A stretch of DNA of 64,000 nucleotides from Aliivibrio fischeri ATCC 7744 = JCM 18803 = DSM 507 (lineage in GTDB: Bacteria > Pseudomonadota > Gammaproteobacteria > Enterobacterales > Vibrionaceae): the NCBI RefSeq assembly GCF_023983475.1, contig NZ_CP092712.1, positions 372,001 to 436,000 on the forward strand, in the 5' to 3' direction. This document shows, in pieces, positions 36,677-46,070 of this stretch. The position numbers and the translations under genes were made by a program. The notes under the pieces were generated by a model. That model was not told the origin of the DNA, ran no database searches, and was given only the letters and a program-made list of their open reading frames with translations. Every line of letters begins with the position of its first letter. The first letter of the stretch is position 1.

Positions 36677-37254
36677 AAAGGGGCTTGAATGTACAACGAG
36701 GGTTAACCTTGATTGAGTCGATCGTAGGCATTGTGATCTTAGGATTTGCATTATCGGTCTTGGTATCTGGTGTGTTTACTTCTTCTTCCATATCTCATAA
36801 GGCGACTTATCAAGCACAAGCCGCCACGCTTGGTCATTCTGTAGCAACGGATATTTTAAGCCGTCAGTTTGATGAAAATAGTGATCCTAATGGTGGTCAA
36901 TATCGATGTGGTGAAAAGGATGGCAGTGGAACACTCATTAGTTGCTCTACGAATTTAGGTAAGGATGGGGCTGAAACCATTGCAGCAACATTTAATGATG
37001 TTGATGACTTTATTGGTTGTTGGGGGGAGCTCTCTGTATGTTCTTCAAATAGTTTGCCGCAATATCAATTAGGCGATCTTATTGGTGCTTCTAATGCGGA
37101 TGAATATAAAAACTTTACGGTTGAAATAACGGTTAACTATAACGATGTTGATAATTCAGGTACGGTAATAACACCGTATAAGCTTATTAGAGTAACCCTC
37201 TATGGAAGTAACCATGCCAAGTATTCTTTTAGTGCGTATCGAGGTAATTACTAA
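36673..37254 (+). CDS. mshD: MSHA minor pilin MshD
   Basis: A 193-aa pilin-like protein, leader MKRGLNVQRG, then LTLIESIVGIVILGFALSVLVSGVF. The first mature residue is leucine rather than the usual phenylalanine, while glutamate 5 is kept. It resembles GspI/PilV-type minor pilins in its short, hydrophobic start. The genes on both sides overlap it (four bases with mshC, one with mshO), so it is made together with the other tip proteins. Confidence 0.86.
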   Translation: MKRGLNVQRGLTLIESIVGIVILGFALSVLVSGVFTSSSISHKATYQAQAATLGHSVATDILSRQFDENSDPNGGQYRCGEKDGSGTLISCSTNLGKDGAETIAATFNDVDDFIGCWGELSVCSSNSLPQYQLGDLIGASNADEYKNFTVEITVNYNDVDNSGTVITPYKLIRVTLYGSNHAKYSFSAYRGNY

Positions 37255-37979
37255 TGAAACGTGCATTAGGGTTTACGTTAATTGAGCTTATTTTAACCAT
37301 TGTTGTTGTTGGACTTGTTGCTTTGGCTGCGAGTAATACACTACAACTTGGTTTTCAAAGTTATAATGACAGCATTGATCGTCAAGATAATCAAATGCAG
37401 GCTAAATTCTTAATTGAAAAGTTAAGCCGTGAATTGCGTCACGCCGTTCCCAATAGCGTTGAAGTTATTTCAAATAATCAGTGTATTAGTTTTGTTCCCA
37501 TTGAACGCAGTGCCTTTTATTTGTCTTTTCCTTTGATAAACCAAAAAATAATCGACGTAGTTTTATTGTCAGAAGTTCCTTTGAATACGAATAATCTACG
37601 TTTGATAATTAACCCAAGTACCCAAGATGATTTACTTCAAGAAGAAAACCATAGATACGTAACGGTAGATAGCATTGGTGTTTCAGGTGGTGTATCAACG
37701 GTTGCCTTCTCAAGTAATAATAATCCAGCCTTCATATCAAATTCAGTTTCTGAAAGAGCATTTTTCTATCACCCGAATCCTATTGAATATTGCATTGTGG
37801 GAGATGGTGTTTTTCGTTCAAATACACAACTCATTAATCAGGTTCATAGCGGTCATTTTTCTTTTGAAAATGCATCAATCCAACGTAATAGTATAATGAC
37901 GTTAGTGCTAGCTTTTAAAAATGATCTTGGTGAAATTACTCAATATCAACATGATGTGCAGGTGATAAATGTTCCCTAA
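37254..37979 (+). CDS. mshO: MSHA minor pilin MshO
   Basis: A 241-aa pilin-like protein with the leader MKRALG, cut before FTLIELILTIVVVGLVALAASNTLQ and keeping glutamate 5. It is of the larger GspJ/PilW-like class, with a beta-rich C-terminal domain. It lies between mshD and mshP with overlaps of one and 11 bases. Confidence 0.87.
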   Translation: MKRALGFTLIELILTIVVVGLVALAASNTLQLGFQSYNDSIDRQDNQMQAKFLIEKLSRELRHAVPNSVEVISNNQCISFVPIERSAFYLSFPLINQKIIDVVLLSEVPLNTNNLRLIINPSTQDDLLQEENHRYVTVDSIGVSGGVSTVAFSSNNNPAFISNSVSERAFFYHPNPIEYCIVGDGVFRSNTQLINQVHSGHFSFENASIQRNSIMTLVLAFKNDLGEITQYQHDVQVINVP

Positions 37980-38403
37980 TAAAAGAAAGCAAAAGGGTAA
38001 TTTGTTGGTTATGTCCATTGTTGTCATGGTGGTGGTGGGCTTTTTATCTCTTAATTTATTAAAAGTGGAAAGCAGCAATCATGACACGCTTTCTAAAGAA
38101 GTATTGGGTACTCAAGCATGGTTTTTAGCGCATTCGGGGGCTGAATGGGGATTAACTCAACTTTTTCCTCTTGGGGCTTCAGGTGCTGATACAAGTATCT
38201 GTAATAGCGTGGTTCGTCGCCCTAACATGAGAGCAGATGAGAGCGGCTGTAAACAAGAACCAGAAGTGGTATGCGTGAGAAATACGGTGAATTATCACGG
38301 TGAAGAGATTCAATATTTTAAAATTACAAGTTCAGCAACTTGTGGTTCTGGTATTGATCAAGTTACACGAGTTCAAGAAGTATGGGCAAAGGAGATTAAT
38401 TGA
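37969..38403 (+). CDS. mshP: MSHA biogenesis protein MshP (PilX-like)
   Basis: A 144-aa pilin-like protein. The leader MFPNKRKQKG is followed by NLLVMSIVVMVVVGFLSLNLLKVES. It keeps the glycine before the cut and the hydrophobic helix, but the fifth mature residue is methionine instead of glutamate, as in the GspK/PilX class that caps the tip. Four cysteines (SICNSVV, SGCKQEPEVVC, ATCGSG) follow. It overlaps mshO by 11 bases and shares a base with mshQ. Confidence 0.85.
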   Translation: MFPNKRKQKGNLLVMSIVVMVVVGFLSLNLLKVESSNHDTLSKEVLGTQAWFLAHSGAEWGLTQLFPLGASGADTSICNSVVRRPNMRADESGCKQEPEVVCVRNTVNYHGEEIQYFKITSSATCGSGIDQVTRVQEVWAKEIN

Positions 38404-41400
38404 TGAATAGAATTTGTATTTACTTTATTAGTTGTATTTTCTTATTTTGCTTTTCTATGAATTCTAATGCAGAAGTAAAGAAAGAATTAAATACGATTGA
38501 TGATATGTGTCAGTATTTTCCATCTACTGCTCAAACTTGGTTTGATGGTGGTGGCTCAAAACAATTAATCGTTGATGGTGAAAAGGGACGTAATCGTTCT
38601 TATATTGAGACACCTAATCGCAAGGTTGGATTTCCTCTTGGGTCTATGAATTTAAGATCAGGAAATACCTGTGAAGACGGTAACGGAGAAGGTGGAGATT
38701 GTATTGCGGACCCTTCTTTAATGGTACCCCAATTATCAATACCACTTGAATTTACTGGAGTAGATGGTTCTATTACGGGATTAAGTGATATTACAATTAA
38801 TCCTGGTCATTACACTGCAATAAATTTAATGGGAGGGAATGCTGTTGATTATATTCAAGTTAATATTGAGCCTGGGGTTTATTGGGTTGAGCAGTTTAAT
38901 GCAACTGGCTTTGCTGAAATACATTTTTCTAACGAAAAAAAGACAATCATTCATGTTCAAAGTTGGAATGATCCCGGAAATGTTATTTATAATCATGAAG
39001 CTGAACCTGATAATTTATTAATTGCTGCTCACGGAGTAAGTTCAAATATATTGATGGCTGGTTCTAATTTATTAAAAGCGCATCTGTACAGCGAAAATAA
39101 TATTGCATTGAATGGTAGCGTTTCTATTTATGGGGCCGTTACTGCAAAAACACTTAAATTATTCTCTGATTCACGCATCATTGGACAAAGTGAGTGTATC
39201 AACCCTAGTAATGATATTCAGTTAGTCATCTCTCCAACTTCGGGTAAAGGCCTTGCTTGTGACGGTATAGAAATTGATTTTTCTCTTGTTGATACCAATG
39301 GTGATGTGGTTGAAGGTAAAGGACAAGAATTACAAGTAACCAGTGCTCCGGTTGCTACTGGAGATAGCAACTCAGCATGTTGGAGTGACGATGGATACAT
39401 TACAACTCCCGAGTGTAACCATGCTGATGACAGTCGTTTTGAAACGGTGTTTCCATCAAGCGGTCCTGCTGTGGTTACTCGATATATTCATAGTAAATTC
39501 TTAAATTCTTATAACGTTTCAGCCAGTGTTAGTAGTGAAAATCTAACTACGACAGAAGGACCGTATGAGTTTATCGCTAAAGCAATCAGCATTGTTCCAT
39601 CTGAAGGTGTTGATGGTTCTGATAGCAATCAAGTAGCAGGGCGTCCTTATCCTTTTAGACTGAAGATTCGTGGTAAAGAAAACGGAAATGGCAACATGTT
39701 AAATTGTCATATTATTAAAGAAACGACGGACATAGATGTTACTTTTTCGAATTCAGTCTTACCAGCGACGAGTAATGAGAGCATTGAAATCAAGAAAGAA
39801 GGCAGCAGTTGGGCTGAAGCAAACAAAAGTTTATCGATTTTATTTGTGAATGGTGTTGCCGGTGGAGATGAAAATCAAGCTGATGGTTCTCTTCAAGCTC
39901 GATTGAATGATGCTGGAAAGGCAAAATTAACAGCCAGTGCAAATATTCAAGGTGATACGTTTACGACCTCAGAGCAATTTTATTTCCGTCCTTTTACCGC
40001 AGCATTGTGTGATCAATCATCTACATTACCGTCTTATACTGATGAGCTTAATGGCGCTTACTTGACTTCTGGAACTGATTTTAATGCTTACTTAAAAGCG
40101 GTGAATTGGATTAAAGAATTAGATTCTGGAACTTATGGAAATGGAATTCCAGATCATGATCACCCATCTTTAGTTTGCAGTCAGACTGTGACGCCAAGCT
40201 ATATTACTCATAGTGAAGGGAGCGCTAAGTTAAGTCTATCTTCTCAATTAGATTACCCACAATCAGGTGCTATCGGCGTTGTTACTGTTGATGGACAACC
40301 TATTGCTGATTTTAATAAAGAAGTGACAAGTGAGAACCAAAATTCATCAACTAAGATAAATTGGAATGAAGTAGGTACATTAAGTTTTGATGTTTTCCAG
40401 AATGATTACTTTAACCGTTCAGGGTTTAATATTCCGTCAACGACTTCTAAGGTAGGACGCTTTTATCCTGCGTATTTTTCTATCACAAATACCGAATGGG
40501 ATTATCCTCAAAACCAAGGCACATCTGAGGGTAGTTTTGTATATATGGACCAATTCTTTGAAAATGTGGATTTTCAAGTTACTGCGTATAGTGCTTTAGA
40601 TTCAGAGGTCACCAACTATGCTCAGTTTAACAATGAGCTAAAATCTAGGTTCTCATTGGTTGGGGAATACGCTTCTCGCTTAAATATTAGTGATGTGGAT
40701 TTAGATGAAACGCTTTGGAATGATAAGGCGGTGTGGCAAGTTACGAATTTAGATCATGCTGTGATGTGGTCAAAAAAAGAGGGTGTGCCTTCATTTGGGA
40801 ATCGCACTACGGTGGTCGATGGTCCATTTAATACGTCGGAGCACTCAAGTTCAGAAATCACAAGTTTAAGCTTAAAAGTTAGTGGTGCAGATCCTGTTAC
40901 CTTCATTAAAGATCAACAATCAGCAGAGGCAGAACTTTTATCTCAACCTGATGTTCGTTATGGGCGAATGGTATTAGATAATGTAGGTGTTGCTTCAGGG
41001 CAATCTGTATCAGTGCCTCTTCGAGTTGAATATTGGGATGGTCAGCGTTTTATTTTAAGTAAAGATGATGACGCCGCGATGTTTAATGGTTCATATCATT
41101 ATAAGCAAACAATTTGGCCTGAATCAGATAAAGAAAGTACGGCTAAATTAATGGGAACTGGTGGCACTAAATCTGGTCTTAACTCGATAGATCTAATAGC
41201 TGAACCCGATAACCATCAATTAAGAGAGCAGATCCGCTTCTGGTTGTGCTTATCTGAAGTTTCGCCACAATTAAGTGAAAAGCATACATATTGTGAATCA
41301 AAACCATCGGGTTTATACCTACAACCTTGGTTACAATTCAATTGGCGAGGTAAAGGAGATGAAGATCCTTCGACGCTTGTCACTTTTGGGGTGTATCGAG

Positions 41401-41456
41401 GTAATGATCGTGTTATTTTTCGTGGTGAAAGTAACATTATTGGTACTTCTAACTAA
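38403..41456 (+). CDS. mshQ: MSHA biogenesis protein MshQ, large exported protein
   Basis: A 1017-aa secreted protein with a signal peptide (CIYFISCIFLFCFSMNSNA, cut before EVKKE). A region of about 60-260 looks like a beta-helical or adhesin-type surface module (GVYWVEQFNATGFAEIHFS; LYSENNIALNGSVSIYGAVTAKTLKLF). A long series of immunoglobulin-like beta segments with scattered cysteines follows, up to the end (VTFGVYRGNDRVIFRGE). In MSHA loci the last gene is of this kind and is thought to be carried with the minor pilins at the pilus tip, perhaps as the adhesin; this role is inference. I start at ATG 38403, overlapping the mshP stop. Confidence 0.85.
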   Translation: MNRICIYFISCIFLFCFSMNSNAEVKKELNTIDDMCQYFPSTAQTWFDGGGSKQLIVDGEKGRNRSYIETPNRKVGFPLGSMNLRSGNTCEDGNGEGGDCIADPSLMVPQLSIPLEFTGVDGSITGLSDITINPGHYTAINLMGGNAVDYIQVNIEPGVYWVEQFNATGFAEIHFSNEKKTIIHVQSWNDPGNVIYNHEAEPDNLLIAAHGVSSNILMAGSNLLKAHLYSENNIALNGSVSIYGAVTAKTLKLFSDSRIIGQSECINPSNDIQLVISPTSGKGLACDGIEIDFSLVDTNGDVVEGKGQELQVTSAPVATGDSNSACWSDDGYITTPECNHADDSRFETVFPSSGPAVVTRYIHSKFLNSYNVSASVSSENLTTTEGPYEFIAKAISIVPSEGVDGSDSNQVAGRPYPFRLKIRGKENGNGNMLNCHIIKETTDIDVTFSNSVLPATSNESIEIKKEGSSWAEANKSLSILFVNGVAGGDENQADGSLQARLNDAGKAKLTASANIQGDTFTTSEQFYFRPFTAALCDQSSTLPSYTDELNGAYLTSGTDFNAYLKAVNWIKELDSGTYGNGIPDHDHPSLVCSQTVTPSYITHSEGSAKLSLSSQLDYPQSGAIGVVTVDGQPIADFNKEVTSENQNSSTKINWNEVGTLSFDVFQNDYFNRSGFNIPSTTSKVGRFYPAYFSITNTEWDYPQNQGTSEGSFVYMDQFFENVDFQVTAYSALDSEVTNYAQFNNELKSRFSLVGEYASRLNISDVDLDETLWNDKAVWQVTNLDHAVMWSKKEGVPSFGNRTTVVDGPFNTSEHSSSEITSLSLKVSGADPVTFIKDQQSAEAELLSQPDVRYGRMVLDNVGVASGQSVSVPLRVEYWDGQRFILSKDDDAAMFNGSYHYKQTIWPESDKESTAKLMGTGGTKSGLNSIDLIAEPDNHQLREQIRFWLCLSEVSPQLSEKHTYCESKPSGLYLQPWLQFNWRGKGDEDPSTLVTFGVYRGNDRVIFRGESNIIGTSN

Positions 41457-41468
41457 AAAATGAATAAA

Positions 41469-42622
<1,154 letters not shown>

Positions 42623-42645
42623 TAACAACTAACGGGTGAGTGGAT

Positions 42646-43503
42646 ATGACTCCAATCTTTGGTAGAGGTCCTTCTCTACAATTTCGCCTGTTTATTGCAG
42701 TAATGGTATCGGCTAGCCTAATGTTAGCCGATAGTCGTTTAAATGCCTTTTCCGACATACGTTACCTATTAAATAGCTTTGTTTCCCCAATTCATTATGC
42801 GGCAAACCTTCCTCGTACAATGTTTAATGGCATGTATGAACGGTTTAATAGCCGTAATACCCTCATGCTTGAAAATCAGCGTCTTAAGCAAGAAATGTTT
42901 GTTCAAAACAGCAATTTATTGCTAATGGAACAGTTGAAACAAGAAAATAGCCGTTTACGTAATCTACTTGGTTCACCATTTATTCGTGATGAAAAAAAGA
43001 TGGTCACGGAAGTAATGGCGGTGGATTCCGCGCCTTATACACATCAAGTGATGATCGATAAAGGATCTGTTGATGGCGTATATGAAGGTCAGCCAGTTAT
43101 CAGTGATAAAGGTATTGTTGGACAAATTAACTATGTTGGAGCACATAACAGCCGAGTGTTGTTATTAACGGATGCAAATAATGCAATTCCAGTGCAGGCA
43201 GTTAGAAATGATATTCGTGTTATTGCATCGGGCAAAGGTCACTTAGATATGATGCAACTTGAGCACATACCAACAAATACTGACTTAAAAGTTGGGGATT
43301 TATTGGTAACTTCTGGTTTAGGTCAACGTTACCCTGAAGGGTATCCGGTTGGGTATATCTCTAAAATAGATAATGATAATAAACGCCCATTTGCTTCTAT
43401 TGATATAGAAACTACGGTTGAATTTGATAAATTGCGTTATTTATTGCTTGTATGGCCAACAGGAAATGAACTAGCACCAAAGGAGATGTCTGATGGCGAG
43501 TAG
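42646..43503 (+). CDS. mreC: Rod-shape protein MreC
   Basis: A 285-aa bitopic inner-membrane protein that links MreB to the periplasmic wall enzymes. The start MTPIFGRGPSLQFRLFIAVMVSASLMLADSRL matches the family, with the TM at about 13-28. A coiled coil (about 65-105) and the periplasmic beta-barrel domains (VTEVMAVDSAPYTHQVMIDKGS, GVYEGQPVI) follow. An earlier GTG at 42640 is possible, but the ATG fits the family better. It overlaps mreD by 11 bases. Confidence 0.95.
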   Translation: MTPIFGRGPSLQFRLFIAVMVSASLMLADSRLNAFSDIRYLLNSFVSPIHYAANLPRTMFNGMYERFNSRNTLMLENQRLKQEMFVQNSNLLLMEQLKQENSRLRNLLGSPFIRDEKKMVTEVMAVDSAPYTHQVMIDKGSVDGVYEGQPVISDKGIVGQINYVGAHNSRVLLLTDANNAIPVQAVRNDIRVIASGKGHLDMMQLEHIPTNTDLKVGDLLVTSGLGQRYPEGYPVGYISKIDNDNKRPFASIDIETTVEFDKLRYLLLVWPTGNELAPKEMSDGE

Positions 43504-43984
43504 TCATTTAATGCGTGGAAGGGTCATTATTTGGCTCTCTTTTTTAATCGCATTAACTTTACAAGCAGCTCCTTGGCCTGGTGCTTTAGAAGTTCTAAGA
43601 CCGTCGTGGATCATTTTAGTGACCTTTTATTGGGTGCTAGCTCTACCACATCGAGTGAATGTGGGAACGGCAATGGTGCTTGGTATTTTATGGGACCTAT
43701 TATTAGGAACCACCCTTGGTATTCGGGGGATGACCATGGCCATATTGGTTTATTTGGTTGCTGCTAACTTTAAGGTCTTGAGAAACTTAGCCTTATGGCA
43801 ACAAGCAGCAATATTCTCTGGTTTGACCCTATTAGGGAAAATATTAGAGTTTATGGGGGAGTTTTTAGTTCATGATGTGTCTTTTAACGCACATTTTTTA
43901 TGGGCAGGCGTGTTAAACTTCCTACTATGGCCTTGGTTGTTTTTATTAATGCGAAGAGTTCGCCGTCATTGGTCAATTCGATAG
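43493..43984 (+). CDS. mreD: Rod-shape protein MreD
   Basis: A 163-aa integral membrane protein with about five spans. It carries the family features WPGALEVLRPSWIILVTFYWVLALPHRVN, GILWDLLLGTTLGIRG and the C-terminal RRHW. It is part of the MreBCD-RodA-PBP2 elongation machine. It overlaps mreC and is ten bases from maf. Confidence 0.94.
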   Translation: MASSHLMRGRVIIWLSFLIALTLQAAPWPGALEVLRPSWIILVTFYWVLALPHRVNVGTAMVLGILWDLLLGTTLGIRGMTMAILVYLVAANFKVLRNLALWQQAAIFSGLTLLGKILEFMGEFLVHDVSFNAHFLWAGVLNFLLWPWLFLLMRRVRRHWSIR

Positions 43985-43994
43985 GAAAGCAAGA

Positions 43995-44570
43995 ATGGAA
44001 GCGCAAGTTTTCTTAGCGTCAGGTTCTCCGAGAAGAAAAGAGTTGTTAACGCAATTAGGTTATCAATTTGATGTGTTATCGGTGAATGTTGAAGAGATAC
44101 ATCAAGAACATGAAACGGCATTGATGTATGTTGAGCGTTTATCTAAAGATAAGGCTCAAGCTGGCGTTAAAGCGATAGAAAAAACAAAGAGTAAATATAC
44201 CCCTGTATTGGGCTCTGACACCATCGTTGTTATCGATGGTGTTATTTTAGAAAAACCAAAAGATTTTGAAGATGCTAAGAGAATGCTCTTGGCACTGTCT
44301 GGTCGTCAACATCAAGTAATGACTGCTGTAACGATTGCCACACCTGAAAAAATAAGAACCAAAACAGTAATTACTCAGGTATGGTTTAAAACACTTTCTG
44401 AACAAGAAATAGAACAATATTGGGAAAGTGGTGAACCTTGTGATAAAGCAGGGTCATACGGTATTCAAGGTAGTGGTGGGCGATTTGTCTCGCGTATTGA
44501 TGGCAGCTATCACGCTGTCATGGGACTGCCTTTGATGGAAACAGATCAGCTCTTACACCAATTTTTGTAA
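43995..44570 (+). CDS. maf: Nucleoside triphosphate pyrophosphatase (Maf/YhdE type)
   Basis: A 191-aa Maf-family enzyme that hydrolyses dTTP, UTP and modified pyrimidine triphosphates to monophosphates and pyrophosphate. It has the N-terminal LASGSPRRKELL, the metal-site GSDTIVVIDGVILEKP and the GSYGIQGSGGRFV motif. The last of these and its place after mreD mark the YhdE subgroup rather than YceF. It is transcribed with mreBCD and rng. Confidence 0.92.
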   Translation: MEAQVFLASGSPRRKELLTQLGYQFDVLSVNVEEIHQEHETALMYVERLSKDKAQAGVKAIEKTKSKYTPVLGSDTIVVIDGVILEKPKDFEDAKRMLLALSGRQHQVMTAVTIATPEKIRTKTVITQVWFKTLSEQEIEQYWESGEPCDKAGSYGIQGSGGRFVSRIDGSYHAVMGLPLMETDQLLHQFL

Positions 44571-44589
44571 AATTAGTGAGGTGCTCCAA

Positions 44590-46059
44590 ATGAGTACAGA
44601 GTTGTTAATAAATGTAACTCCGAGCGAAACTCGAGTTGCGATGATTGAAGCCGGTGTGCTTCAAGAAGTTCATGTAGAAAGAGAAGCAAGGCGCGGTATT
44701 GTTGGTAATATTTATAAAGGCCGTGTAAGCCGAGTATTACCGGGGATGCAAGCTGCGTTTATTGATATCGGTTTGGATAAAGCCGCATTTCTTCACGCCT
44801 CAGATATTGTCCCTCATACAGAATGTGTTTCTGAAAATGAAAAACGTCAATTCCAAGTAAGGGATATTTCACAGCTTGTCCACCAAGGACAAGATCTCGT
44901 TGTACAAGTAGTAAAAGATCCGCTTGGTACAAAAGGTGCTCGTCTGACAACAGATATTACTCTGCCTTCTCGTTACTTGGTGTTTATGCCAGGGGCAAGT
45001 CACGTTGGTGTATCTCAACGTATTGAAAGCGAGAAAGAACGTAATCGTTTAAAAGACACTGTCTCTGATTATTGTGATGAATTTGGTGGTTTTATTATTC
45101 GAACCGCAGCTGAAGGAGCGAGTGAAGCTGAGATCTCACAAGATGCTGCTTTCTTAAAACGTTTATGGCATAAAGTAATTGAACGTCGTAAAAAGAATAA
45201 AACAAAATCAATGCTTTATGGCGAGTTAGGTTTAGACCAACGCATTTTACGTGATTTTGTGGGCACAGAGCTTGATCTTATTCGTGTGGATTCAAAGCTA
45301 GCATTTGAGAAGCTAAAAGAATTTACAACAGAATTCGTACCTGAATTAACAAAAAAATTGGAATATTACTCAGGTGATAAACCTATTTTTGACATGTATG
45401 AAACTGAGAATGAAATTCAACGAGCACTTGATCGTAAAGTAGAATTAAAATCTGGCGGCTATCTAATTATCGATCAAACCGAAGCCATGACCACCGTGGA
45501 CATAAATACTGGTGCTTTTGTTGGTCGACGCAATTTAGAAGAAACCATTTTTAATACCAATATTGAAGCGACACAAGCGATAGCTCGTCAACTTCGCTTA
45601 CGGAATTTAGGTGGGATCATCATTATTGATTTCATTGATATGCTAAGTGAAGAGCATCGCCGCCGAGTTCTCCAGTCTTTAGGTTCTGCTTTAGAAAAAG
45701 ATCGTGTAAAAACCAATATTAATGGTTTTACACAGCTTGGTTTAGTTGAGATGACGCGTAAACGAACTCGAGAAAGTATTGAGCATATCTTATGTGGTCA
45801 ATGTCCTACTTGTGAAGGTCGTGGAGCAGTGAAAACCGTGGAAAGCGTATGTTATGAAATTTTACGTGAAATCACGCGTGTAAACCGAGCGTATGACTCT
45901 GATAAGTTTGTTGTTTATGCATCTGTAGCTGTTGCTGATGCTCTAGAAGGGGAAGAGTCTCATGCGTTAGCTGAACTCGAACTTTTTATTGGTAAACAAG
46001 TTAAAATTCAAGCTGAACCTCTTTATATCCAAGAGCAGTTTGACGTCGTTATGATGTAA
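44590..46059 (+). CDS. rng: Ribonuclease G
   Basis: A 489-aa endonuclease of the RNase E/G family that matures the 5' end of 16S rRNA and cuts some mRNAs. It has the S1 domain (REARRGIVGNIYKGRVSRVLPGMQAAFIDIG, about 35-125), the 5'-sensor region and the DNase I-like catalytic part (MTTVDINTGAFVG and IIIIDFIDM with the metal-binding aspartates). The zinc link is CGQCPTCEGRG. I start at ATG 44590, giving STELLINVTPSETRVA and the E. coli length; a GTG three codons earlier is less likely. Confidence 0.96.
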   Translation: MSTELLINVTPSETRVAMIEAGVLQEVHVEREARRGIVGNIYKGRVSRVLPGMQAAFIDIGLDKAAFLHASDIVPHTECVSENEKRQFQVRDISQLVHQGQDLVVQVVKDPLGTKGARLTTDITLPSRYLVFMPGASHVGVSQRIESEKERNRLKDTVSDYCDEFGGFIIRTAAEGASEAEISQDAAFLKRLWHKVIERRKKNKTKSMLYGELGLDQRILRDFVGTELDLIRVDSKLAFEKLKEFTTEFVPELTKKLEYYSGDKPIFDMYETENEIQRALDRKVELKSGGYLIIDQTEAMTTVDINTGAFVGRRNLEETIFNTNIEATQAIARQLRLRNLGGIIIIDFIDMLSEEHRRRVLQSLGSALEKDRVKTNINGFTQLGLVEMTRKRTRESIEHILCGQCPTCEGRGAVKTVESVCYEILREITRVNRAYDSDKFVVYASVAVADALEGEESHALAELELFIGKQVKIQAEPLYIQEQFDVVMM

Positions 46060-46070
46060 GAGAAAAATAA

